From positions 163,460 to 227,459 of the forward strand of contig NZ_BMUY01000014.1 of NCBI RefSeq assembly GCF_014650435.1: DNA of 64,000 nt, written 5' to 3'. A program made the position numbers and the translations under genes. Positions within the stretch are counted from its first letter, which is position 1. Each line of letters begins with the position of its first letter. Source of the stretch: Streptomyces tendae (GTDB lineage: Bacteria > Actinomycetota > Actinomycetes > Streptomycetales > Streptomycetaceae). Under the pieces are notes generated by a model that was not told the origin of the DNA, made no database searches, and worked only from the letters and a program-made list of their open reading frames with translations. This document shows, one piece after another, positions 24,515 through 34,100 of the stretch.

Positions 24515-24691
24515 CTACTCTGCGACCGACGCCGCGACCGGGGCCTCCATGAGGATCGTGCGGCGGGGGTTGGCGGTCTGGGCGGGGAGCTCGACGGCGT
24601 GCTCCGGCTGCTCCGGCGTCTGCGGTCCGTCGGCGTCCTTGAGGTGCGCCAGCGTCGTGCGTCGCGGGTTGGCGATCTTGTGGAACATCAT
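24515..24691 (-). CDS. Small hypothetical protein with duplicated ANPRRT motif
   Basis: The 58-residue product MMFHKIANPRRTTLAHLKDA... contains the block ANPRRT(T/I)L twice, near residues 7-14 and 41-48, separated by an acidic Pro/Glu/Gln linker (DGPQTPEQPEHAVELPAQ). It ends APVAASVAE. It has no transmembrane segment, no Cys and no known fold. The RRT core resembles basophilic Ser/Thr kinase or docking motifs. Start choice is uncertain: ATG 24691, ATG 24688 or GTG 24703 (62 residues). It lies between the FAH gene and the first conservon, with its own AT-richer upstream region. Function unknown. Confidence 0.6.
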   Translation of the reverse strand: MMFHKIANPRRTTLAHLKDADGPQTPEQPEHAVELPAQTANPRRTILMEAPVAASVAE

Positions 24692-25306
24692 CGTCGTCTT
24701 CACGGTTGTTCGAGGCCCTTGTCGTGTCCGGGCGCCCGAGGGGCGGTGAAAGCCCCTGCGAGGGCGCGGGTTGTCGGTTTTGCCTTCTCTGTAAAGCGTC
24801 AGGCTAAACACGCGATTCCCCACCAGCCGTGGGGGAGTCCACGTTCCGGGTGTGAGTTTGCTCACTTATCAAGGGTCAAACCGGTCAATTGCGACGCCGA
24901 CGCCACTCCGACTAAACCGACATTGCACATCTGAAGCCATCATTCCGCTGCTGATCATGTCGACTGGGACACCCGCTGGACCTCGACGACTCGCGGGCAT
25001 ACGTCCGGTTTACGGGTGATCATCTTCTACGGCTGGTGACCCGGCCCTCACGTGGTGTCACGTATCTCACGGCCTGCCCCACGGGCCTTGTTGGAGATCC
25101 TGCACTGTGCTGGAATTCCACGGACCGCCGCAGGATCGAGCCGGCGCACAGGGGGCGCACACCAGCGCCGAGCGGCGGCGAGAAGGGGGAGCCAGCGCCG
25201 GTCACTCACGACCAACACAGGGGCGTATTCAGGGCGCCCCTTTGACGCCGACACCGTGTCCGGCCGTTCACGCGGCAGGGCGCCTGGTCCAGAGGTTGCG
25301 ACGCTA
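24692..25306. other. 615-bp non-coding region upstream of the first conservon
   Basis: Apart from start alternatives for the small NPRRT gene, no convincing gene is seen. The stretch 24840-25020 is clearly AT-richer than its surroundings and contains the small hairpin GTGAG-TTTG-CTCAC (24852-24865) and TTGACC-like elements, so it probably holds promoters for the small gene (-) and the conservon (+). Longer open frames here lack family resemblance. Confidence 0.5.
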
Positions 25307-28300
25307 GTGCAGGGACGTTTCAAGAGGGATGGCAGCGCTTCGGCGGAGCCGGAGCCGCAGGGCGGGACTGGCCCCAAGGCCGTCAGCTCCTCGCCCCAGC
25401 ACGCCCAGAACCCGGGCCAGACCCAGCCCGGTGACGGCGGGGAGCGCGCCGGTCAGGCGACGGGCCCGTCCGCTCCCGGCCAGCAGCCCACCAAGCCGGC
25501 CAAGGGCTCGACCGGCCCCGGCCCGCGAATAGCCCTGCGCAACTGGCGGATCTCCACCCGTCTGGTGTCGCTGCTGGCGCTTCCGGTGGTCGCGGCGACC
25601 TCGCTGGGCGCGCTGCGCATCAACCAGTCGATGGACGACATCCAGCAGCTCGAGAACATGAAGCTGCTGACCGAGATGACCAAGCAGGCCACGGAGCTGG
25701 CCGCCGCGCTCCAGGAGGAGCGCGACCAGTCCGCCGGTCCGCTGGCCCACGGTTCGAAGTCCGGCGCGATCGCCGTCAAGGGCGACCGCGAGCAGACCGA
25801 CCGGGCCCTGAAGAACTTCCTCGACAAGTCCGAGCAGATCGACGCAGCGAGCAAGGACGGCAAGCTCGTCGGCGTCCGGGACAGCCTCGTCGGCATCGCG
25901 AGCGACCTGAACGACCTGACCAAGATCCGCAGCACGGCGTACACGGCGAAGGACAACTCGACCCAGACGGTCGAGGCCTACCACCGTCTGATCACCCACC
26001 TGCTCGACCTCTCGCAGGACATGGCGGAGGCGACCAGCAACCCCGACATGATCCAGCGCACGCGCGCCCTGTCGGCCTTCTCCTCGGCCAAGGAGTACGC
26101 GTCCATCCAGCGCGCGGTCCTCGCCGCGGCCCTCCCCGCGAGCAACAAGGACAAGGGCGACCTGGCCGAGAACGACCGGCTGTACGCCCAGTCCGCGCTG
26201 CAGAGCCAGACCTCCGAGATCCGCAGCTTCACCAGCATCTACGGCGAGGGCGCCGAGGACCTGCTCAAGCCGATCTCCGAGGGCAACCCGGTGATCGAGA
26301 CCTCCGACCAGTACGCCGGGCGCGCCCTGGGCCGGGTCAACGGCCTGGCGGGCCTGAAGTCGCGGTCCTACCAGGACTGGCTGGACGACAGCTCCACCAA
26401 GATCCAGCAGATGAAGAACATCGAGCTGAAGCTGCTGGAGGACATGGAGCAGCAGGCCCGCGAGCTGCGCAACGAGTCCGAGCAAGAGGCCATCATCTCC
26501 GGTGTCCTCATCCTGCTCGTGCTCGGCGTCTCGCTGGTCGGCGCGTTCGTCGTGGCGCGGTCCATGATCCGCTCGCTGCGCCGCCTGGAGGACACCGCGA
26601 CCAAGGTCGCCCAGGACCGCCTGCCCGAGCTGGTCAAGCAGCTCTCCGAGACCGACCCGCAGGACGTCGACACCTCGGTGGAGTCGGTCGGCGTGCACTC
26701 CCGGGACGAGATCGGCCGAGTGGCCGCGGCCTTCGACGACGTGCACCGCGAGGCGGTCCGCCTCGCCGCCGAGCAGGCCCTGCTGCGGGGCAACGTCAAC
26801 GCGATGTTCACCAACCTCTCGCGCCGCTCCCAGGGCCTCATCCAGCGTCAGCTCTCGCTCATCTCCGAACTGGAGTCCCGCGAGGCCGACCCGGACCAGC
26901 TGTCCTCGCTGTTCAAGCTCGACCACCTCGCCACGCGTATGCGCCGTAACGGTGAGAACCTCCTCGTCCTCGCCGGTGAGGAGCCGGGCCGGCGCTGGAC
27001 CCGGCCGGTCCCGCTGGTCGACGTGCTCCGTGCCGCCGCCTCCGAGGTGGAGCAGTACGAGCGCATCGAGCTGGCCTCCGTGCCGAGCACCGAGGTCGCC
27101 GGCCGCGTGGTCAACGACCTCGTGCACCTGCTCGCCGAGCTGCTGGAGAACGCGACCTCGTTCTCCTCGCCGCAGACCAAGGTCAAGGTCACCGGTCACG
27201 CGCTGCCCGACGGCCGCGTGCTGATCGAGATCCACGACACCGGCATCGGCCTCTCGCCGGAGGACCTGGCCGCGATCAACGAGCGGCTCGCCTCGCCGCC
27301 CACCGTGGACGTCTCCGTCTCCCGCCGCATGGGTCTGTTCGTGGTCGGCCGCCTCTCGCAGCGACACGGCATCCGCATCCAGCTGCGCCCGTCCGACTCG
27401 GGCGGTACGACCGCGCTGGTCATGCTGCCCGTCGACGTCGCCCAGGGCGGCCGCAAGCCGCAGCCCAAGCCCGGTCAGCCCGGCGCGGGCAGCGGCGGTC
27501 CGGCCGCCGCGCAGGCGGCCGCCGGTGTCGCCGCGGCCCGCCGTGGCGGACAGGGCGGCGGCGCCCTCGCGGGTAGCGGTGCCTTCGGCGGTGGAAGTGG
27601 CGGCGGCGGTGCCCTCGGCGCCGGTGCGCCGGGCGGCAGGCTCGGTGCCGGCCAGGGGCCGCGGGCCGCACTGCCCGGGCGCGACGCGGGCGGTCGCCCG
27701 GGTGCGCCGGGTGGCCCGCGCGGGCCCCAGTCCCCGGCGGCCCCGGGCCAGCAGAACCGTCCGGCTCCCGCCGGTGCGGGTGCCGGTGCCGGTCAGGCGC
27801 CGGGTGCTCCGCAGGGGCTGCAGGCCGCGGGCATGAACGCGCCGCAGGGCAACGCGCCGGCGAACAACGCCTCGCAGGGCCAGGACATGTTCGGTGGCTC
27901 CCGCACCCCCGCCGCGCCCCCGCAGCGCGCCAAGCGGGGTGGCAACGGCGACGCCGAGCAGGGCCGTCGTCCGCAGCTGCCGCCGCGCGGCGGTCCGCGG
28001 GCCGAGCTGCCCGGTGGCAACCCTCAGCCTCGCGTGCCCAGTTGGAGCGACGAGAACGCGCAGCCGCCCGTGCCGCGCGCCTCGCTGGACGCCCCGCGCG
28101 GCCACGACGAGCCGGACGGCTCCCGCACCGACGAACGGCAGGGCCCCGGCTCCACCGCGGAGATGCCGGCCGTGCCCCGGTTCGGCGAGCCCCAGTCCCC
28201 CGCCGCCACGGCCGAGTTCCCCCGCCCCGACTTCGACGCCCCGGCGCCCCGGCGGGACGAGCCGCAGGACACGGGCCAGTTCGCCCAGCCCGCGCAGAAC

Positions 28301-29269
28301 CGGCACGACGGCCAGAACCAGTACGAGACCCAGTACGGGCAGGACCAGTACGGGCAGGACCAGTACGGATCGGGCCAGTACGGCCAGGGCCGGCCGGGCC
28401 AGGACCAGTACGACCGGGGCCGGTTCGGCCAGGACGCGCCGCAGAACGACCAGTTCGCGCGGCCCGAGCCGACCGCGCCGCAGCAGGGCGGCGGTGCCTT
28501 CGTCCGCTCGGACGTCTTCGGCGGCCAGCCCGGCCAGGCGGCCCCGAACGGTTCGGCCCCGGCCGACCGGTTCGCCGGCGCCCAGGGCTACGACAACGGC
28601 TCGACCGGGCAGCACGACCTGCCGGCCCGTCAGAACCCGGCGGCCACCGGACAGTTCGAGCGTCCGCAGGCGGGCGGCACGCAGGGCGGGAACGACTTCG
28701 GCGCCCCGCGTCCGCCGGCCCCGCAGCGGCCGGTCGCACCGGAGCCCGTGGGCCAGAACACCAACGGCACTCCCCCGCAGCGGCCCCAGGACGGTTGGGC
28801 CCTGCCCCCGGCCACCGGTCCCGGTGACGGACGTACGCCGCTGTACGACACGCTGGAGACCAACTGGTTCCACGGGGACCGCGAGGCGAGGGCGCCGCAG
28901 GCCGCCCCGGCCGCGTCCCCGGAGCCGCAGGCCGCCCAGCCCCAGACCCCGGCGGCCCCGCAGCGGCCGGCCACCTCGGCCTGGCGCAGCTCGCCGAACG
29001 ACGATCTCGTCCGGCAGGCGGAGCGCGTCAGGCAGCCGGCCGCGGGCGGGGTCACCACCTCCGGCCTCCCGCGCCGGGTCCCCCGGGCCAACCTCGTCCC
29101 GGGGACGGCTCAGCAGCAGTCGCACCAGAGCGGTCCGGCGGTTTCGCGTGCGCCCGACGACGTGCGCGGCCGGCTGACCAATCTCCGTCGGGGAATCGCA
29201 CAGGGCCGTCAGGCCGGTACCAACCAGACCGGCAGCTACCCGCGGCCCACTCACCAGCAGGAGCGTTAG
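25307..29269 (+). CDS. cvnA: Conservon sensor histidine kinase-like protein CvnA (first copy)
   Basis: The 1320-residue membrane protein has a Pro/Gln-rich cytoplasmic N-terminus (1-75), TM1 about 86-104, an extracellular NIT-type helical sensor (about 105-390), TM2 about 395-417 and HAMP, followed by REAVRLAAEQALLRGNVNAM and LDHLATRMRRNGENLLVL. Next comes a GHKL ATPase with N-box HLLAELLENATSFSS (near 605) and HDTGIGLS. Residues 710-1320 are a disordered Gly/Pro/Gln region with QYGQDQYG repeats, ending in a conserved GLPRRVPRANLVPG...SRAPDDVRGRLTNLRRG segment. Cvn systems signal through the roadblock, DUF742 and GTPase partners encoded next. GTG 25307 was chosen by family N-terminus; AGAGG is 10 nt upstream. 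Confidence 0.9.
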   Translation: MQGRFKRDGSASAEPEPQGGTGPKAVSSSPQHAQNPGQTQPGDGGERAGQATGPSAPGQQPTKPAKGSTGPGPRIALRNWRISTRLVSLLALPVVAATSLGALRINQSMDDIQQLENMKLLTEMTKQATELAAALQEERDQSAGPLAHGSKSGAIAVKGDREQTDRALKNFLDKSEQIDAASKDGKLVGVRDSLVGIASDLNDLTKIRSTAYTAKDNSTQTVEAYHRLITHLLDLSQDMAEATSNPDMIQRTRALSAFSSAKEYASIQRAVLAAALPASNKDKGDLAENDRLYAQSALQSQTSEIRSFTSIYGEGAEDLLKPISEGNPVIETSDQYAGRALGRVNGLAGLKSRSYQDWLDDSSTKIQQMKNIELKLLEDMEQQARELRNESEQEAIISGVLILLVLGVSLVGAFVVARSMIRSLRRLEDTATKVAQDRLPELVKQLSETDPQDVDTSVESVGVHSRDEIGRVAAAFDDVHREAVRLAAEQALLRGNVNAMFTNLSRRSQGLIQRQLSLISELESREADPDQLSSLFKLDHLATRMRRNGENLLVLAGEEPGRRWTRPVPLVDVLRAAASEVEQYERIELASVPSTEVAGRVVNDLVHLLAELLENATSFSSPQTKVKVTGHALPDGRVLIEIHDTGIGLSPEDLAAINERLASPPTVDVSVSRRMGLFVVGRLSQRHGIRIQLRPSDSGGTTALVMLPVDVAQGGRKPQPKPGQPGAGSGGPAAAQAAAGVAAARRGGQGGGALAGSGAFGGGSGGGGALGAGAPGGRLGAGQGPRAALPGRDAGGRPGAPGGPRGPQSPAAPGQQNRPAPAGAGAGAGQAPGAPQGLQAAGMNAPQGNAPANNASQGQDMFGGSRTPAAPPQRAKRGGNGDAEQGRRPQLPPRGGPRAELPGGNPQPRVPSWSDENAQPPVPRASLDAPRGHDEPDGSRTDERQGPGSTAEMPAVPRFGEPQSPAATAEFPRPDFDAPAPRRDEPQDTGQFAQPAQNRHDGQNQYETQYGQDQYGQDQYGSGQYGQGRPGQDQYDRGRFGQDAPQNDQFARPEPTAPQQGGGAFVRSDVFGGQPGQAAPNGSAPADRFAGAQGYDNGSTGQHDLPARQNPAATGQFERPQAGGTQGGNDFGAPRPPAPQRPVAPEPVGQNTNGTPPQRPQDGWALPPATGPGDGRTPLYDTLETNWFHGDREARAPQAAPAASPEPQAAQPQTPAAPQRPATSAWRSSPNDDLVRQAERVRQPAAGGVTTSGLPRRVPRANLVPGTAQQQSHQSGPAVSRAPDDVRGRLTNLRRGIAQGRQAGTNQTGSYPRPTHQQER

Positions 29270-29692
29270 TTGAGCCCGATGAGCCAGGCGGCACAGAACC
29301 TCAACTGGTTGATCACGAATTTCGTGGACAACACCCCAGGGGTGTCCCACACCGTCGTCGTGTCCGCCGACGGACTCCTCCTGGCGATGTCGGAGGGCTT
29401 CCCTCGTGACCGCGCCGACCAGCTCGCGGCCGTCGCCTCGGGGCTGACCTCGCTGACCGCCGGGGCGTCCCGGATCTTCGAGGGCGGCAACGTCGCGCAG
29501 ACGGTCGTGGAGATGGAGCGGGGGTTCCTCTTCCTCATGTCCGTCTCGGACGGCTCGTCCCTGGCCGTCCTCGCGCACCCGGAGTGCGACATCGGCCTCG
29601 TCGGCTACGAGATGGCGCTCCTGGTCGACCGCGCGGGTGCGGTCCTCACACCCGACCTGCGCGCTGAACTACAAGGCAGTCTGCTCCACTGA
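29270..29692 (+). CDS. cvnB: Roadblock/LC7 domain protein CvnB (first copy)
   Basis: The 140-residue roadblock protein (QAAQNLNWLITNFVDNTPGVSHTVVVSADGLLLAMSEG, then AVASGLTSLTAGASRIFEGG) is related to MglB and acts as partner and possible activator of the cognate Ras-like GTPase. The start TTG 29270 directly abuts the cvnA stop and has GGAG 6 nt upstream; ATG 29279 is too far from it. The second conservon has the same arrangement with GTG, which supports this choice. Confidence 0.9.
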   Translation: MSPMSQAAQNLNWLITNFVDNTPGVSHTVVVSADGLLLAMSEGFPRDRADQLAAVASGLTSLTAGASRIFEGGNVAQTVVEMERGFLFLMSVSDGSSLAVLAHPECDIGLVGYEMALLVDRAGAVLTPDLRAELQGSLLH

Positions 29693-29803
29693 TCGGCCCC
29701 GGCACCACCCGTGTTACCAAATCACCGTCCGGCCGCCACAATCCCCCCACCGGCCTCGTCAGACGGCTTGACTGACCGACTTGCTGTCCCGCCCGGAGGA
29801 TTC

Positions 29804-30202
29804 ATGACCCCGCCCACCGCCTCTCATGATCCGTACGCGGAGCCGTACGAGGACGAGGGCGACCAGCCGCTGGTCCGTCCCTACGCGATGACCGGTGGCC
29901 GGACCAGGCCGCGCTACCAGCTCGCCATCGAGGCGCTGATCAGTACGACGGCCGACCCGGCAGCGCTCATGGGACTGCTCCCCGAGCACCAGCGGATCTG
30001 CCACTTGTGCCGCGAGGTGAAATCGGTGGCCGAGGTGTCGGCCCTGCTGGCGATGCCGCTCGGCGTGGCGCGGATCCTGGTCGCGGACCTCGCGGAGGCC
30101 GGGCTCGTCGCCATTCACCAGCCCGGCGGCGATGAGAACAACGGCGGTGCGCCTGACGTGACACTGCTCGAAAGGGTGCTCAGTGGACTTCGAAAGCTCT
30201 GA
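29804..30202 (+). CDS. cvnC: DUF742 protein CvnC (first copy)
   Basis: The 132-residue DUF742 protein has LVRPYAMTGGRTRPRYQLAIEAL, LPEHQRICHLCREVKSVAEVSALL and a winged-helix-like PLGVARILVADLAEAGLVAIH segment, and ends TLLERVLSGLRKL. In other Cvn systems CvnC forms part of the membrane-associated complex with CvnA, B and D. ATG 29804 follows GGAGG. It overlaps cvnD by 20 bp. Confidence 0.9.
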   Translation: MTPPTASHDPYAEPYEDEGDQPLVRPYAMTGGRTRPRYQLAIEALISTTADPAALMGLLPEHQRICHLCREVKSVAEVSALLAMPLGVARILVADLAEAGLVAIHQPGGDENNGGAPDVTLLERVLSGLRKL

Positions 30203-30758
30203 CGGAGGGCGGGCGACCACCTCCGCGAAGATCGTGGTCGCCGGCGGCTTCGGCGTCGGCAAGACCACGTTCGTGGGCGCCGTCTCCGAGATCAACCCCC
30301 TGCGCACCGAGGCCGTGATGACCTCGGCGAGCGCCGGGATCGACGACCTCACGCACGCCGGGGACAAGACGACCACGACGGTCGCCATGGACTTCGGCCG
30401 CATCACGCTCGACCAGGACCTGATCCTGTACCTGTTCGGCACTCCCGGCCAGGACCGGTTCTGGTTCATGTGGGACGACCTGGTGCGCGGCGCCATCGGT
30501 GCGGTCGTGCTGTGCGACACCCGCCGGCTGGCCGACTGCTTCCCCGCGGTCGACTACTTCGAGAACAGCGGCCTGCCGTTCGTCGTCGCCCTCAACGGCT
30601 TCGACGGCCAGCAGCCGTACTCTCCGGACGAGGTGCGCGAGGCGCTGCAGATCGGCCCGGACACCCCGATCATCACGACCGACGCCCGGCACCGCGCCGA
30701 CGCCAAGTCCGCGCTGATCACGCTGGTCGAGCACGCGCTGATGGCCCGCCTGCGGTAG
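30183..30758 (+). CDS. cvnD: Ras-like GTPase CvnD (first copy)
   Basis: The 191-residue small GTPase has P-loop GGFGVGKTT at 21-29, a switch region with DKTTTTVAMDFGR, G3 FGTPGQDR at 85-92 and an N-x-x-D G4 as NGFD at 138-141. It belongs to the conservon/MglA-like clade. GTG 30183 lies inside the end of cvnC, indicating translational coupling. A terminator follows at 30830. Confidence 0.93.
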   Translation: MDFESSDGGRATTSAKIVVAGGFGVGKTTFVGAVSEINPLRTEAVMTSASAGIDDLTHAGDKTTTTVAMDFGRITLDQDLILYLFGTPGQDRFWFMWDDLVRGAIGAVVLCDTRRLADCFPAVDYFENSGLPFVVALNGFDGQQPYSPDEVREALQIGPDTPIITTDARHRADAKSALITLVEHALMARLR

Positions 30759-31175
30759 GCCCCCGGCGGGTCCGCCAACCGCCGCAGCCAAGTCGGCTGG
30801 CTTCTACGGCACTTGTCGTAGACGGTTCGGAGCCGGCTGTGTCCTTTGACACGGTCGGCTCCGCTGTTCATAACGTTTCGGCAGAGGAATCGGGTGGTAC
30901 CGACACGCGACGCGGTCAACTGGTCTCGCTGCGCGCACGAACGCCCCGTCTTTTGACGGACCTCGCTCTTTATGACCGTTTTACGTGGGGCTTACATCAC
31001 GTGTAACCCCCGCGTTCCACTGTTTGGAAGAGCGCTGGTCGCCGTGCTGGAATGCCAGAACTGCCCCATGGTCAAAGACGTACTCAGCAGTAGCGCGTAC
31101 TCGATGACTGACGGAGTGGGTTCTGAGACACCGCGGCACGACACAGGTGCCGACCGCCGAGAGGTTGTTGGTCGA
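30759..31175 (+). other. 417-bp region between the two conservons
   Basis: It holds the cvn1 terminator (30830-30863) and then an AT-richer promoter-like stretch with TTGACG (30954) and an inverted repeat TTACA-TCACG-TGTAA (30992-31006) that could be an operator. The cvnA2 frame is open through 30972-31175, and several in-frame starts are possible there, so a longer CvnA2 N-terminus cannot be excluded. Confidence 0.5.
30830..30863 (+). terminator. Terminator of the first conservon
   Basis: The stem GGAGCCG..TGTGTC / GACAC..CGGCTCC has a CTTT loop and an internal mismatch. It lies about 70 bp after cvnD. Confidence 0.65.
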
Positions 31176-34100
31176 GTGAGGCGAAGCAAGAACAGTCCCG
31201 AGCCATCGGCCCGGGGCAACTTCACCCCGCCGCCGCGCACAGCGGCGCCCGCCCCCGCCCCGGCCGCGGAACCCAAGGCCGAGCCGCCCGCGCCGAGCGG
31301 TGGCCGTTTCACGCCCCGCAACTGGCGGGTGACCACCCGGCTGAACGCGATCCTGCTCATACCCGTGCTGGTCGGCCTCGTCATGGGCGGCTTCCAGGTG
31401 AAGAGCTCGATCGACACCTGGCAGGACGCCGAGGACGCCGAGAGCACCGCGCGTCTCGTGCGCGCCTCCCTCGGTTACGCCAACGCCCTCTACAACGAGC
31501 GCGACATCACGGCGGCTCCCCTGCTGCAGGGCAAGGGCGAGAAGGACACCACCGTCGCCGAGGCCCGCCGGGCCACCGACGAGGCGGCCGACACGTTCGA
31601 CGAGGCGGCCCAGGGCATGCCCGGCAAGGCGGGCCTGGAGCGCCGGCTGAAGGTGTTCCGCGAGCAGGAGCCGAAGCTCCAGACGCTGCGGGCCGCCGCG
31701 TACACCTCCAAGCTCAAGGGTGTGGAGACCGAGGAGGGCTACACCGGCGTCGCCCACCCCCTGATGGAGTTCGCCAACGAGCTGGGTCTGGGCACCGGCA
31801 ACATCACCTCCTACGGCCGCACCGTCTACGCGATCTCGCTGACGAAGGCGGCGCTCTCCCTGGAGCGCTCCATCGGCATGCACATGCTGGTCAAGCCGGG
31901 TCCGGAGCCCAGCCACCTCGCCAGCCAGCGTGTCGCGCTCTCCTCGTACGCCTACCTGGAGCGCATCGCGATCGAGGAGTACATCGGCGGCGGCACCGAG
32001 GCGGACGCGCAGAAGCTCGAGGACGCCGAGGCGAAGCTCAAGGAGGACGGCGCGGCCATGGCCAAGGAGGCCAAGGCCAAGGACCCGGACTACGTGCCGC
32101 CGCCGTCCGACCCGACCACGATGATCTCGGAGCTGGCCCAGCTCGCCTCCACGGACACCAGCGCGCGGGCGGAGCTGGCCCAGCAGGGCATCACGCCGGA
32201 AAACTGGTGGGCGGTCAACACCCTCAAGTTCGACGCGTACCAGAAGATCGAGTCGGACCTGGCCGACAAGGCGGTGTCCGAGGCGTCCACGATCGCCGAC
32301 GACGCCGAGCGCGACGCCTACATCACGGGCGCCGCGGTCGTCATCGCGCTGCTCGCCGCGTTCGTGCTGGCCGGCATGGTGGCCCGCGGCATGAGCCGCT
32401 CCATGCGCCAGCTACGCAACGCCGCCTTCGGCATCGCCGAGCAGCGGCTGCCGATGCTGGTCGACCAGCTCTCCCGCACCGACCCCGGCCGGGTCGACAC
32501 CCGGGTGCAGCCGATTCCGATCACCTCCACCGACGAGATCGGCGAGGTCGCCCGCGCCTTCGACCAGGTGCACCGCGAGGCGGTCCGGCTCGCCGCCGAG
32601 CAGGCCCTGCTGCGGGGCAACATCAACGCGATCTTCACCAACCTGTCGCGCCGCAACCAGTCGCTGATCGAGGGCCAGCTGAGCCTGATCACCGACCTGG
32701 AGAACAACGAGGCCGACCCCGACCAGCTGGAGAACCTCTTCCGGCTGGACCACCTCGCCACCCGTATGCGCCGCAACGGCGAGAACCTCCTGGTCCTCGC
32801 CGGCGAGGAGCCCGGCCGCCGCTGGGACCAGCCGGTTCCGCTGGTCGACGTGCTGCGCGCCGCCTCCTCCGAGGTGGAGCAGTACGAGCGCATCGAGCTG
32901 TCGGGTGTCCCCGAGGCCGAGATCCACGGCCGTGCCGTGACCGACCTCGTGCACCTGCTCGCCGAGCTGCTCGAGAACGCCACGACGTTCTCCTCGCCGC
33001 AGACCAAGGTCCGCGTCACCGCGACCCGGCTGCCCGACGGCCGCGTGATGGTCGAGATCCACGACAAGGGCATCGGCCTGACCGCCGAGGACTTCGCGGA
33101 CATCAACCACAAGTTGGCCAACCCGCCGACCGTGGACGCCGCGATCTCGCAGCGCATGGGCCTGTTCGTGGTCGGCCGGCTGTCCGACCGGCACGGCATC
33201 CGCGTGCAGCTGCGCCCCTCCGGGGAGCAGGCGGGCACCACCTCGCTGGTCATGCTCCCGGACGCCATCACCCACGGTGGCGGTGGCGAGCAGCAGCAGC
33301 GCGACGAGTTCACCGTGTCGCAGATCATCCCGGAGCAGAACTTCCAGGGCGAGAACTTCGGCCAGGTGGGCCAGGTCGGCCAGCCCATGCGGACCGCCGC
33401 CGAGCTGGGCTTCGACGACAGCCGGTACGCCGAGATCCCCGACGACATACGCGAGCTGGACCCGGTCGGCCGCTCGCTCATGCGTGAGGAGCGCCGCGCG
33501 GCCCTGGAGGCCCAGTCGCACCCCGAGCTGCCGGGTCCGGTGGACCAGGGCGACGGCGGGCGCGACGAGGCCACCGGGTTCCAGGACCGGTTCGCCGGTC
33601 AGCAGCCGGGCTACGACGGTCAGCAGGCCGGCTACGACCAGGCCCTCGACGGCTACCAGCAGCAGCCGAACGGCGGGTACCAGGAGCCGGCGACCGCCGG
33701 GTACGACCAGCAGTCGGCCTACGCCGACCCGCAGCAGGCCTACCAGGAACCGCAGCAGGCGTCGTACGACGAGCAGTACTACGCGCCGAACGGCGGTGCG
33801 CCGGAGAACGGGAGCTACTCCCCCTTCGAGCAGCGGCGCCACCAGGACGACTGGCCGCAGCAGGACGGATACCAGAACGGATATCCGGACCAGTACTCCG
33901 CGGGTGCCCCGCAGGCGCAATCCGCCCAGGCCGCTGACGTGACCGAGCCGGACCGCGTAGGCTTCGACCGTCCGGGGCCGGCCCCCTCCGCCGCCCACGA
34001 GCTGACCGACGCCGGTCTTCCCCGCCGCGGATCCACCGCGGGCGGCGCGGGCGATGCGGGGCACGTGGGCCAGGAGACACCGGCCGCCGCACCGGGGGCG

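Noticed and set aside
24515..24703. Calling the duplicated NPRRT peptide a RiPP precursor
   Set aside because: No cyclase, radical SAM, protease or dedicated exporter gene lies nearby, and there is no Cys or Ser/Thr-rich core.
28300..28440. QYGQDQYG-type repeats considered as a separate repeat element
   Set aside because: They are in frame within the disordered tail of CvnA and reflect protein low complexity, not a mobile repeat.
25304..29578. 1424-codon open frame on the reverse strand opposite cvnA and cvnB of the first conservon
   Set aside because: It is the mirror of genes with clear kinase and roadblock motifs. Its product is Leu/Gly/Arg/Val-rich with no domains, as expected for antisense frames in high-GC DNA.
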